From: Manihot esculenta
Taxonomy: Eukaryota; Streptophyta; Magnoliopsida; Malpighiales; Euphorbiaceae
Direction: 5' to 3'
DNA: 64,000 nt
Assembly (NCBI RefSeq): GCF_001659605.2
Contig: NC_035170.2
Span: forward strand, 22,645,190 to 22,709,189
The first letter of the stretch is position 1. The number at the start of each line of letters is the position of its first letter. The notes beneath the pieces were generated by a model, which saw only the letters and a list, made by a program, of their open reading frames with translations, ran no database searches and was not told the origin of the DNA. A program made the translations under genes and the position numbers. Shown here in pieces: positions 1 through 9,545 of this stretch.

Positions 1-1476
1 ACATTTGCTCCATATCTTCTTTCATTTTGATATGATTTTGCTCTAATATTTGTTCAACCTGCTCTAAAGAAAATATAGTTTGAGAAGGTCCTCCAGGATG
101 AACTGATGTGTATGAGAAAGAGGTAGTTGGAGTTCCTGATTTTGCAATATCAGAAGATCCAAAACCATAAACCCTCCCTTTACTACTTCTAGAAATTTTA
201 ATCCACTTATTCAAATCAAAAGTAGACTGACTCTCACAATTGTCATTCACATTTTCAACAATGGCACTCAAATAAGCTCCCTAAGTAAAAAAAAGAAAAA
301 CATAATAAACATTTCATTAACCATACACAACTAATAATAAAATAACAAATAGAAAAATAATGTGATAATAATAAATAAGCAAAAAGTAACTTACATCAAC
401 TCGTCGTGATTTTCCATCAATGAAAACACCTTGACTCCCCTTTTGTGTGAGTTGCATGAAATAGTTCAAGTTGAGTTGGTTACCTACCTAACTTCTTTGC
501 CTACAAAAAAGAAATAATCACACAACACAAGATGTACGAATAATTTCTAACTATCTATATAAAAATAGAATTGTATAAATAAAAGTAAGAAATAAAAGAG
601 TTATACAAATCTATTCTCATGAACCTCCAGTTTTATTAAACCACCAGAGTTTCGTAATAGTCCTATCTTTTTCTACGTTTCTATTTGCTTTACCAGCTTT
701 TGATTTCTTTCTCCACTCTGGTGTACTCTAATATGCAATAAGTTCATTCCATATCTCTGCCTCCATCCAATCTGGTCCAAAATTGTATAGATAAGTAACA
801 TCTGTCTTCTTGTACTTACGCAACAATTTGCTCCTAACTCTATTAAGAATGTCTCGCAGTCTTTCTTTACCTACCTTTTTTCCAAACAATTCGAACCATA
901 TTTTCTTCACTTTCATCCCATATATATCGACTCTACAAATAACAATCAGTGTTATGTAAATTTAATAAACTTAAAATGCATATTAGAAATTTTAGAATAT
1001 AAGTTGTATTTACTCGAAAAAGTCCGAAGAGCTCATCTTTTGTCTTTAAAGGTATTTCTGACCAAGTTTTTCATGGAGCAGTGTAGCGCATCTTAATGTC
1101 ATTAGTGATTGATCTAGTAACTGTGGAATATTAAAAACTACAATATTTTTATATATAATGAGTAGTTGTAAGTAATAATACATATTAAATCAATAGCAAA
1201 AAGTTGTATATGACTTACACATTTCCTTTCAATCTAATCAATTGTTGATTAGACGGGTTTGATGGGATAGCATACCCCAAGTTCGGACCTCTAGTTCGAA
1301 CTGATGATGATGAAGATGCGTTTGCTTGCCCCCCTAATGCTTGTGGAGTGTGCTCCTGTGTTTCCTCTTGCACTTGTACTGCCTTATCTATTTCATTCAT
1401 AGAGAGATGTTAGTTATGTCCTTTACCTCTAGATGATACTGCTCTTCGAGGCATCTGAAAAAATAATTGTCCATAA
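1..1476 (-). pseudogene. Second CACTA gene (Transposase_24 / Ptta-En/Spm type), multi-exon, broken
   Basis: Pieces of a plant Transposase_24 protein can be read on the minus strand in several exons: about 1215-1395 (N-terminal, Ser-rich), 1010-1110 (TRSITNDIKMRY), 626-945 (WFELFGKK, then YNFGPDWMEAEIW), 393-500 (AKKLGR and GVFIDGKSRRVD), and 1-281 (GRVYGFGS followed by a Glu/Gln-rich helix, running off the window). An acceptor (TTACTTAG) at about 282 and a donor (GTAAGT) at about 391 remain. Disablements: a stop where Trp is expected at about 1077, a TAG stop at about 733 after ELIAY, a stop after AKKLGR and a single-base frameshift in the 393-500 exon. Such proteins accompany TNP2 and are thought to bind subterminal repeats. 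Exon limits are approximate. Confidence 0.7.
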
Positions 1477-1571
1477 GTTTAAATTAACAATAAAGACAAA
1501 CAATATATAAAACCATAATCAAATATTAAGTCTATGAATATATATAAAAATATGATATACTTTACAATGTA

Positions 1572-4107
1572 TCATTCAAAATCATCTTCTAAGTTGACAT
1601 CATCATCACTATCAACACCATCAACTTCTAAATCGTCATCTGACTCTTTACTGTCCTCTTCCTCTTCCTCATTCTCTTCCTCTTCCTCTTTCTCTTCCTC
1701 TTCCTCTTCCTCTACATCCTCATCTTCATCTTCCACCACTCCAAGTGGTTGTTGCACATGTTGCAATTCATTAACATCCACCTCAAATATAATACTTGAA
1801 TCAAGTAACATTGTGGGATCATCAAGTTCGGTTGTTGGTACAATTTCTTTAGGTCTTGAGACATCATCACCAGCCAACTCTGACTTTATTGATTTTAGGG
1901 TATTTAATATAGCAAACTTGATGAGCTTGTTGAGCTAAAATAAATGGATTAGATGATGATAGCCTTAATTTGACATTGATTTCCATAAAACCATGCTGAG
2001 GATGGACTTTTACCCCTCTATTAGTGTCAAACCATTCACACTTGAAAAAGATTATCTTGTTTCTCTCTCCAAAGTACTCTAATTCTAATACCTCATTCAG
2101 CAAGCCATAGTAATCACTTTCATATTCATTATAACAATTTCCTTTGACCCATACACCACTATTTAATATTTTTCGCTCTCTGCCATAATCATGTCGATGG
2201 AATTTAAATCCATTCATAAAGTATCCTTTATATGATTGTACTTTTCGGCTGGGCCCTTGAGCTATTTGATAAATGCAATTATCAACTTCTTTCCTTCCCA
2301 CCTAATGTTGAAATATTAAGTTAGAAGTCAACAATAATACACATGTTAAAATCATCACTTGCAATACTTACATAGTCTTTTAACCAATTAGCTAGTTCTC
2401 GCTCTCGCATTCGCTCAATTTGTTGATCGCTGATATTTGGTATTGTTTCTCGTAAATGAGAATAAATCCTACACAAAAAAATTAATTTTTTTATATCATA
2501 ATTTATTTTATATGATTAATATGTTAATACTTAATTTAAATCACTTACTCAATAAACAAATCAATTTCAGGATAATTCAACAACACATATAAATGTGTTG
2601 CGCGATACTCTTCATTTGACAATATTCTGCCATGATCCAAATGCTCAAAAGGCCGACCTGCATGAGTGAAAATCGAAAGGCGTCCCATAGGTTCTACATG
2701 TCCACCATCATCATTTCTTGAAACTCTATTTAGCCTTATCGAGATAGATGGCTCAAAGTAGTGTGAGCAAAAAGATGAAATTTCCTCAATAAGATATGCC
2801 TCAACAATTGAACCCTCAACAGAAGTTTTATTTTTTACTTTTTTCTTCAAGTCAAAGAGGTATCCAGTAAAAGAATAATTAGATTGTTAGTTGATTTATT
2901 TGACATTTATTTATAATACATCATATATAAATATTTAGTATTGCATATACCGTTTAAAGGGATACATCCAATGATATTGCACAGGTCCACCTACTTTTGC
3001 CTCGTATGCCAAGTGAATAGGTAAATGCTCCATTGAGTCAAAGAAACCGGGTGGGAATATCTTCTCCATCTTGCAAATACTCTCATTAATATTTTTTTCT
3101 AAGATATTCAAATATTCTTCTGTGAGTGTGGTTGAAGTTATGTCTCTAAAAAAATGACACAACCCAGTCAAAGCATCCCAAACTGCTTTAGGCAATATGT
3201 CACGAAATGCAATTGGTATCAGTCTTTGCATCAATATGTGGCAATCATGTCTTTTTAATCCATAAAATTTACAATCATTCACACTAACAGACTGAGCAAT
3301 GTTCGAAGCATAACCGTCAGGCAACCTCAAATCCTTAAGCCACTGACAAATTGATCGTTTCTGTTCCTTATTCAAAGAATAAGTGGCTTTATGTTTGTAT
3401 ACTTTATTATTATTATACAACAATTCTAATTCAGGACGATTGCAATAGACTTTCAAATCTTGTCTTGCCTTGATATTGTCCTTTGATTTGCCATTCACAT
3501 CCATAACTGTGTAGACTATGTTATCAAACACATTCTTTTCTATATGCATAACATCCAAATTATGTCGAAGTAAATTTGATTATTGCAGCCTTCCCATAAT
3601 GGCACATCCGCACCATGTAACAATTCATAGAATTTTGAAGCTTTTTAAGTTCGGCTCTATGGTTTGATTGCCCATTTTAGAACTACCAACTCCAAATGTA
3701 CCATAATTTATATCCATTGCTTTTATGATCATGCTTCTATAATCATTGACATTGTTGGTTGTAGCAAGATAATCGGTAGACTGTTCCTCAAGTTGTTCAG
3801 AATTTATTTCATGAGTGATAGATTCACCATGCGCAATCCACTTAGTATATCCTTCAACAAATCCATTTTTGCAAAGGTGATAAGTAACATCTTGCCTATT
3901 CTGAAATTTTCTATTCTGACACTTAGAACATGAACAACGAATTTTATCTTGGCATGTAAAATGTACTTGTGTATAGGTAAAGTTTAGAAATGTCTCCACT
4001 CCAATCTCAAATTCAGAATTAAGAAAGCCATTTTGATTTAGTCGCTCATACATCCATCTACAATCTACCGATATGATAAATATATTCTGAAATATAAATA
4101 AATTCAA
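1572..4107 (-). pseudogene. TNP2-like CACTA transposase pseudogene lacking the catalytic core
   Basis: In coding order on the minus strand: a transposase-associated zinc-finger-like domain (4107-3625, with CRWMYERL and a C-x-C-x2-C cluster CSCSKCQ); the start of the next domain (LLHGADVPLWEGC, about 3590-3620); then an abrupt jump to NLDVMHIEKNV (about 3560) and the DUF4218 region (3558-2935); an exon with EGSIVEAYLIEE (2850-2545); a small exon about 2470-2371 flanked by an intact TAG acceptor and GTAAGT donor; the DUF4216 region (2301-1867, SYKGYFMNGFKFHRHD); and a very acidic C-terminal tail (1877-1572, shifted frame). The Transposase_21 catalytic domain expected between WEGC and NLDVMH (several hundred residues in the family) is missing, and the frames do not join across the gap. 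Transposition could only occur in trans. Confidence 0.8.
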
Positions 4108-4501
4108 CTCTAATTATATACTAATTTAACAAATCAAACACACTAATCAATTTAACAATACATATCAAAGTAGAGTTGAATGAAGGCACGTAAAGTAAAC
4201 CGATCAAGCTAAACTATACATATCAAAAGTTATAAAAATGAGTTTTTAGTGTTGAATTGATCTCTGCCACTAAATTTGATTTTTTTTTTTAAAATCTGAA
4301 TATTACCATATAAGCATGCATGCTCAGCGCAATCTCAAATAAAAAGAATCCAAATATGCTTCCTCTTATTTTTTTTAACCAAAAAAAAAAACTGAATAAT
4401 TTTTCATATAAAGTTAAGGAATTAAATAAATATATTTTATAAAGTATTATGCATGAAACAAAAAGTAATTATTTTTCATATAAAGGTAACCAATAGTTGC
4501 A

Positions 4502-5146
4502 TGTTGAGTAGAGCATTCACAGCACAAGCTTGCTGCTGCTCTGCTGAGTGCAGCATGCATGCTGCAGCACAGCAGCCTGCATGCTGCAGCACAACAGCCT
4601 GCACAATAACAACAACAATCTTGCTGCTCTGCTTAGTACAACATGCATGCTGCAACACAGCAGCAACACAAATTTTTTAAAAGAAATTATGTTTTTAAAA
4701 ATTAAAAAACTTAATATTCAATTTTACTCTTAAGTTTATGAGGAAAGTTTAATCTAATTAATTTTTAACCTTTTTATCGAAATTATCTTATAAATTTTAA
4801 TTTAACCTAAACATCAAAAAAAAAAAAAGAAATTGAGCTTGTTGCTGCTGTGCTGCAGCATCTTATAAATTTTAATTTAACCTAAACATCAAAAAAAAAA
4901 AAAAAGAAATTGAGCTTGCTGCTGCTGTGCTGCATGCTGCAGCACAGCAGCAACATAAATTTTTTAAAAGAAATTATGTTTTTAAAAATAAATTATGTTT
5001 TTAAAAATTAAAAGCTTAATATTCAATTTTACTCTTAAGTTTAAGAGAAAAGTTTAATCTAATTAATTTTTAACCTTTTTATCTAAATTATCTTATAAAT
5101 TTTAATTTAACCTAAACATCAAGAAAAAAAAATTGAGCTTCTTAAT
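4502..5146. repeat. CTG/CAG-rich palindromic cluster and 75-bp tandem repeat
   Basis: Between about 4527 and 4670 the motif TGCTGCAGCA and its variants (GCATGCATGC, CAGCAGCCTGC) recur, giving many self-complementary CTG/CAG stretches. A 75-bp unit starting ATCTTATAAA and ending in CTG-rich DNA is directly repeated at 4785-4859 and 4860-4934, with a shorter third copy near 5088-5141. The flanking AT-rich block at 4680-4780 also recurs at about 4975-5090. The cluster lies upstream of the TNP2 pseudogene in element orientation, so it may be leader or first-intron DNA. Short open frames here are repeat translations, not genes. Confidence 0.75.
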
Positions 5147-5868
5147 TTGGACTAAATTAAAAAAACAAGGAATTTGGTAAAAAAAAATTGAAAAATGGAG
5201 CTTTAAAATTTTTGAGCGAAATTATAAACACAGCACAGTAGCAGAACAAAAAAATAAAAAGACATTTTCATGATGCAATTTAAGCTCTTATTCTAATTTC
5301 CTAAACTATTCACAAAAATATTTTCATTTACACATCCAAACAAGATTAAATAACAGTTAACCCAATCAAGGTAAGTAAATTCTGTTGGTCCAATTCAACA
5401 GCACACAAATTCTATTGGTCCAATTCAACAGCACAGCAGCAGCATTCAACAATCAAGAGCATGCAGCAGCAAGGTAAGTAAATAATTGCACAATTCAACA
5501 GCACAACAGCAACATTGAAATCTCTTTTGAACCTAATTTAATGTGAATTTTTCATTTTAAGATCAATTGTGTCTATCATTCAACTTCTCCATTATTATGC
5601 TCCTAATTTATTATTATATAATTATTTACAATTAGTTATGGATAAACTAATTAAGTATTTTTAATTAATTCATGCTCTTGATTTGGTAACATGGTAAGAA
5701 GCTTCAAAATGAAGTAATTTTTTCAAGGACACGCATACATTAATCAGACTAAAAGAGGATCTACCAACCATTCCATCACTAACTTACATGGAGTGGCGAT
5801 GATCGGCAGCTGCAGCGGCAGTGAGTGGCAACGGCAGTGGCGACACAGTCGCGGCAGCAACAACAGCT

Positions 5869-6032
5869 ATGACGAGGCGACAGCAATGCGCGATAGCCAC
5901 GGGAACAGCGGCGGTGAGTGGCAACGGCGGTGGTAGCTCCAGCAATGGCGACACAGCCACAACAGCAAGAAAAGCAGCAGCAACAACGATGGCGAGGCGA
6001 CAGCAACGCGTGACAGCCACGGGAACAACAGC
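5869..6032. repeat. About 120-bp GC-rich direct repeat
   Basis: The segment beginning ATGACGAGGCGACAGCAATG at 5869 is repeated with a few changes at 5989 (ATGGCGAGGCGACAGCAACG), an offset of 120 bases. The intervening DNA consists of GCAGCAACA-like and GGCAACGGC-like triplets. All frames are open because the DNA is triplet-rich; no known domain is visible. It lies inside the CACTA element near its 5' end. Confidence 0.6.
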
Positions 6033-6161
6033 GGGGGCGACGGTGGAAAGAAGAAGGATGCGGCGCTGAGAGAAGAGAGGAGAGGAAAAGGGTGGCTGAA
6101 ATCAAAAGAAAAGATGAAAGAGAAGATTAGGATTTTTTTTATATGGTTTGCATTTTCTGAT

Positions 6162-6330
6162 GGATTAGCGACGGAATAAATTCCGTCGCTAATATTTAAA
6201 AAATCCGTCACTAATTCGTCGAAATATAAACATAAAGTATTCGTCGCTGATCCGTCGCTAAATTCTTTTTTTCCGACAGAAGTAATTTACATCGCTAAAT
6301 CCGCTGCTGATAGTCCATTTTTTTATGGTG
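6162..6330 (-). repeat. CACTA subterminal repeats and right terminal repeat
   Basis: Copies of TTAGCGACGGA / TCCGTCGCTAA type sequence occur in both orientations at about 6165-6175, 6183-6193, 6207-6222, 6242-6262 and 6286-6304. The block ends in TTTTTTTATGGTG at 6318-6330. In CACTA elements this arrangement forms the binding region for the element's DNA-binding protein. The terminal bases deviate from CACTA (CACCA here), consistent with an old copy. Confidence 0.7.
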
Positions 6331-6640
6331 TATTAAATATTCATGGGCCACCCTCCAAAACTTGATCAAGATCAATATTATGGAAGAACCGAAACAAGTA
6401 GAGACTAGATTGCATTTCTTGAATACAAATCGCTTTATTTGGATGCCATAATGTAGCCATAGTATTTTGCATGGCTTGAAAGTTCAACAAATGATTTGTA
6501 AGAAATTGTCCAACCAAACTAAAATCACAATTTCCAAATCCCTTAACCTTAGTAGAAGAACAAATGATTTGTAAGAAATTGTCCAATCAAATCAAAATCA
6601 CAATTTCTAAATTCCTCAACCTTAGTAGAAGAATCGATAA
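6331..6640 (-). pseudogene. LINE-type ORF1 (DUF4283) fragment, truncated by the CACTA element
   Basis: On the minus strand from about 6520 to 6341 the frame reads FSLVGQFLTNHLLNFQAMQ, then an AMQNTMATLWHP segment, LYLFRFFHNIDLDQ and VLEGGP. This matches the DUF4283 pattern of plant L1-type ORF1 proteins (FLT..PINF.AM..TLA..W.P, then LFLF.F....D...VL.GGPW). The expected Trp after GGP is a TGA stop. About ten bases later the sequence meets the CACTA end at 6330, so the transposon appears to have inserted in this coding relic. Upstream (6520-6640) the frame is disturbed by a 73-bp duplication. Function in the live element would be RNA or nucleic-acid binding. Confidence 0.65.
6487..6632. repeat. 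73-bp tandem duplication
   Basis: ACAAATGATTTGTAAGAAAT starts at 6487 and again at 6560, and the following approximately 70 bases match with about seven changes. Two further short repeats of an ATCGATAACCAACTCTACAT type unit follow at about 6630-6700. The duplication lies in the DUF4283 relic and explains its broken frame. The stretch 6700-7070 beyond it holds only AT-rich sequence with nothing recognisable. Confidence 0.75.
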
Positions 6641-7379
6641 TCAACTCTACATCCTTATTATCAGATCGATAACCAACTCTACATCCTCAATTATCAGAGT
6701 TGGAAAGTATAACAATATGAATTTCCATAAAAGACTAAATAAAAGAAAAAAAAAAAAAACAGAACGACAATAAAAATTTGCTACAAAGGCTAGACAAAGA
6801 CCCTGCCATAGAAGCAAAACAACATACATTAGAAATGAATTCAGATAAATAAAAAAATAATTAATTTTATACAAATGTTTCTACCTTATTGATTTTCTAT
6901 AACATATCAGTATCCTACGTGTTATAACTATATAATTTTTCCTAGATTAAGGGTTGGAGATACCCTACATAGTATTATTTTATGGATTTGGGCCTTGTAA
7001 CTAATTTCTGCATAATAAACTCTATTTTTTATTTTTTATTTTAAAAAGAATTAATCCTTATCGTAGGAAATTGAATATTTATTATCAAGTTTATACGAAT
7101 TTAGATCTAATAATTAATACTCGTTGTTTTCAATTATTTCCTGTTATTAAATTAAGTTAAAAAACATTTCTTCTCGTTGATCAAAGTTTGATTTAACTCA
7201 AGAGTATAATTTAAACTTATTTATTTTATATGCACCAGGACAACGTGAGGAAAATCATAGATAAAAAATGATAATAAATTCCTCAAGGTGGCTATCTATC
7301 TGGCAATTAAAGAAGAGGGAAAAGAAGCAATATTATTCATGGAGCATAACAATACATAATAATTAAGTATTTTCCGAGC

Positions 7380-7877
7380 TTAATAAGGGCGTTGTCCAGG
7401 GATGTTGCCAGGTGGACTATACTGGCAACCAACAATCCAAAGATTCAAATTGTTAAGGCACTGAGTCCTGAAACATCCTACGTTAACCGAGCTCTTCCAA
7501 ATCACTTGAGTATAATGTTTGCAAACTCCTCCAATGCAAAGATTGGTGATGTAGTTATAAAAGATTCCCTCACTAACCCAAGCACTCACAGCTTCGAGCC
7601 CTGTCAATGCATTTGCTTTCACTATGACATTGATCCCATTCAATGAAAAATCAACATTTGGATTGCACACGCCAAGCAATGTAGTGAGATACAATCGGAC
7701 TTCTGTTTCTAATATGGTGTCATATTTTAGAGCTGGTATGTTGGCACCCAAGATTGCTGAACGAGCTGCATTGTGTACATTAAGGTAGTCTTGAGGAGAG
7801 TTTTGTGCATGGGAAGGAAGCACCAGAGCTAGCCCCATCACACAGGCCACGAAAGCTGAAATCTTCCACACAGCCAT
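7380..7877 (-). CDS. PR-1-like secreted protein (CAP superfamily), copy 1
   Basis: 165-residue intronless protein, the normal length for plant PR-1. Residues 1-24 form a signal peptide (hydrophobic core, SHA before Gln25), so the product should be secreted to the apoplast. The CAP domain follows: NSPQDYLNVHNAAR at the N-terminus, HYTQVIW (121-127), six cysteines (71, 114, 119, 135, 140, 151) as in PR-1, and a C-terminal PPGNIPGQRPY resembling the CAPE peptide region. Of the four residues usually forming the CAP cavity (His, Glu, Glu, His), Glu103 and His121 are present. The HSGGPYGEN-type segment is replaced by VDFSLNGIN, so the first His and Glu appear to be Asp76 and Ile82. PR-1 proteins bind sterols and respond to pathogens; whether this divergent copy does is unknown. 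An in-frame TAG lies six codons before the ATG, which supports this start. Confidence 0.92.
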   Translation of the reverse strand: MAVWKISAFVACVMGLALVLPSHAQNSPQDYLNVHNAARSAILGANIPALKYDTILETEVRLYLTTLLGVCNPNVDFSLNGINVIVKANALTGLEAVSAWVSEGIFYNYITNLCIGGVCKHYTQVIWKSSVNVGCFRTQCLNNLNLWIVGCQYSPPGNIPGQRPY

Positions 7878-7952
7878 ATTTGCTAATTTCTAAGTATTCA
7901 AGTGATGAAAACTTAGAATGAGAGGGGTGAGAGTTTCTGTTGCTGTGATGGG

Positions 7953-7960
7953 TATTTATA
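7953..7960 (-). promoter_or_regulatory. TATA box of PR-1 copy 1
   Basis: TATAAATA on the minus strand in the context CCTATAAATACCC, about 76 bases upstream of the ATG. The same element lies at the same distance before the second PR-1 gene. A leader of about 45-50 bases is expected. Confidence 0.75.
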
Positions 7961-8365
7961 GGAGAAAAATACCCATCAAAGTCTAGCTACGGCAGCCAAA
8001 ACGTGCAGGCTTGCACAGTGGATGAAGTTTCTGGCCACCGTTATCGCATTATTATTAGGAACTGATCATGAGGTTGCCAGAAAGTATATATATATATATA
8101 GAAACATGTCAGATGATGCAATTATATTATTATGAGTTATTATAATTACTACTTTTCCTTAAATTCAAGATAAAAGTATAGTAACGTAAAGTCTTCGCCA
8201 TTATAATATATATTCTTCAAAACCATGTGGCTTCGTATATAGATAAATTAAGTTGAAGATTAAGCTAATCTTTTGCCCATGGATGCAGCATGCATGTGGT
8301 TCATCAAGCTCAGGAAAAGAAGAAGAAGATTGAGCTTGCCTTATGCATGCCTACATCTATCGTAT

Positions 8366-9129
8366 CAATATATATATATAACAGAAAATAAATTATATTT
8401 ATACTAAATCGCCCACCGAATAATAGAGTGATTTTAGTGAATATTTTATTATATTTATTATGATTAAACATTTGATCTCACTTAAATAAAATTAATATCG
8501 AACCACAAATTATAAGATTAAAATTAATATCCAACCACAAATTATAAGATTCGTTAGTTAATTTAATCAAAATTTTATTTTTAAATTTTTTTATAAACTA
8601 AAATAAATTAATCGATTGCTCATCTTTTAATTGAATTGAAAATAAGAACGACAGCTAATGGGCCCTTATGATAGGAATAAGTATGATCACTATTCGGTTC
8701 AAACTAAAAAATCGATCGAATTGAATTAATTTAAAAAATTTAATTCGATTTTTTATTCATTTTAATTCGATTTAATTTTTAATTTTAAAATTTCAGTTAT
8801 TTTGATTTTATTTAGTTTTAATAAAAAAAAATTTAAAAAATCGAATCGAACCTATTAGCGATAATAGTATATTATTTTCAATAATGTATAGATTAAAATA
8901 TTTTAATTAAATTTTAAAATTTAAAATTTAAAGTATAAAAAATAAAATATTTATTAAAAATTTAAATTGATAAAATCCAATCGAATTGAATCGAATTAAA
9001 TTAATTTAATTTAATTTAATTTCTATTCAAAATTAATTCGATTTAATTTTTATAAATATATTAAAATTTTAAATTTTAATTTATTTAATTTGATTCGATT
9101 TTTAAATTAAATCTATAGAAAAATTGATG
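8366..9129. repeat. AT-rich region with ATCGAATT-type inverted repeats
   Basis: No gene is visible. From about 8690 to 9125 the DNA is made of short, imperfect, mutually complementary motifs (TCGAATTGAATTAATTT, AAATTTAATTCGATTTT, ATCGAATCGAA), with one arm near 8700-8860 and the opposite arm near 8970-9120. The whole could fold as a long imperfect stem, as in a small non-coding inverted-repeat element. No terminal duplication could be identified. Confidence 0.45.
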
Positions 9130-9545
9130 AATGGTGTACTATCTATCCGAATTTGACTCTAATAATTAATATTCGTTGATTAAAATATAAAAAATATTTT
9201 TTTATTTAAAAAATTTTAAATTATTATAAAAAATAAATATTTTATTAAAATATTTATATATAAATTTATTAATATATTTTATTTTTAAAATTAAAATTAA
9301 ATAATAAAAAATAAATTATTTTATTAAAAATATTAAAAATAAATATTTTTTAAATATGAATTAATTTTCGCAGACAACCAAAAGTTTAAGTTAAATGATA
9401 ATTTTTCTCGTTAATCAAAGTTTGACTCAATAGAAGAGTTTATTTTAAGCGTATTTATTTTATATGCACGACACGAGGGCAACGTGAGAAAATAATAGGT
9501 TAAAAAATTGATTGAAAATATTTAATTCATTGATAGATGAAAATA
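9130..9545 (-). other. Third copy of the PR-1 downstream flank, gene absent
   Basis: CTCTAATAATTAATATTCGTTG near 9162, TTCTCGTTAATCAAAGTTTGACTC near 9404 and TTTATTTTATATGCAC followed by CAACGTGAG near 9450-9488 match in order the sequences downstream of the first PR-1 gene (7103-7245). A partial match lies near 12555-12635. AT-rich DNA is inserted between the blocks here. No PR-1 coding sequence follows, so this looks like the remains of a third duplication unit. Confidence 0.55.

Larger units (their letters stand above)
1..6330 (-). mobile_element. CACTA (En/Spm) DNA transposon, 5' part, decayed; continues beyond the left edge
   Basis: Two transposon genes on the minus strand (TNP2-like and Transposase_24-like) are arranged as in plant CACTA elements. 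The right end at 6318-6330 reads CACCATAAAAAAA on the minus strand, one or two changes from the canonical CACTACAAAAAAA terminus. It is preceded inward by inverted and direct copies of a GCGACGGA / CCGTCGCTAA motif (6162-6300), the usual subterminal repeat type of these elements. The other terminus is outside the window, so the 3-bp target duplication (right copy would be TAT at 6331-6333) cannot be confirmed. Both genes carry stops or frameshifts, so the element is not autonomous. The family call is firm; the exact right border is an inference from the degenerate terminal repeat. Confidence 0.8.
7070..8365 (-). other. PR-1 duplication unit 1 (gene plus flanks)
   Basis: The DNA from the downstream flank (about 7070, GAAATTGAATATTTATTATC) through the PR-1 gene to about 8365 is matched by a second block at about 12510-12640 plus 13700-14805. 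Upstream of the ATG the similarity continues for nearly 480 bases, including the TATA box, a block reading AACGTGCAGGCTTGCACAGT and GATGCAGCATG. The shared sequence stops near CTACATCTAT at about 8355 and 14803. This is a segmental tandem duplication that copied gene and promoter together. Confidence 0.75.

Noticed and set aside
1534..1938. Ser-rich 134-codon frame on the plus strand
   Set aside because: It is the antisense of the acidic Glu-rich tail of the TNP2 pseudogene.
5779..6211. Overlapping Ala/Thr- or Cys/Ser-rich frames on both strands
   Set aside because: Triplet-rich repeat DNA inside the CACTA element leaves many frames open; no domain is visible.
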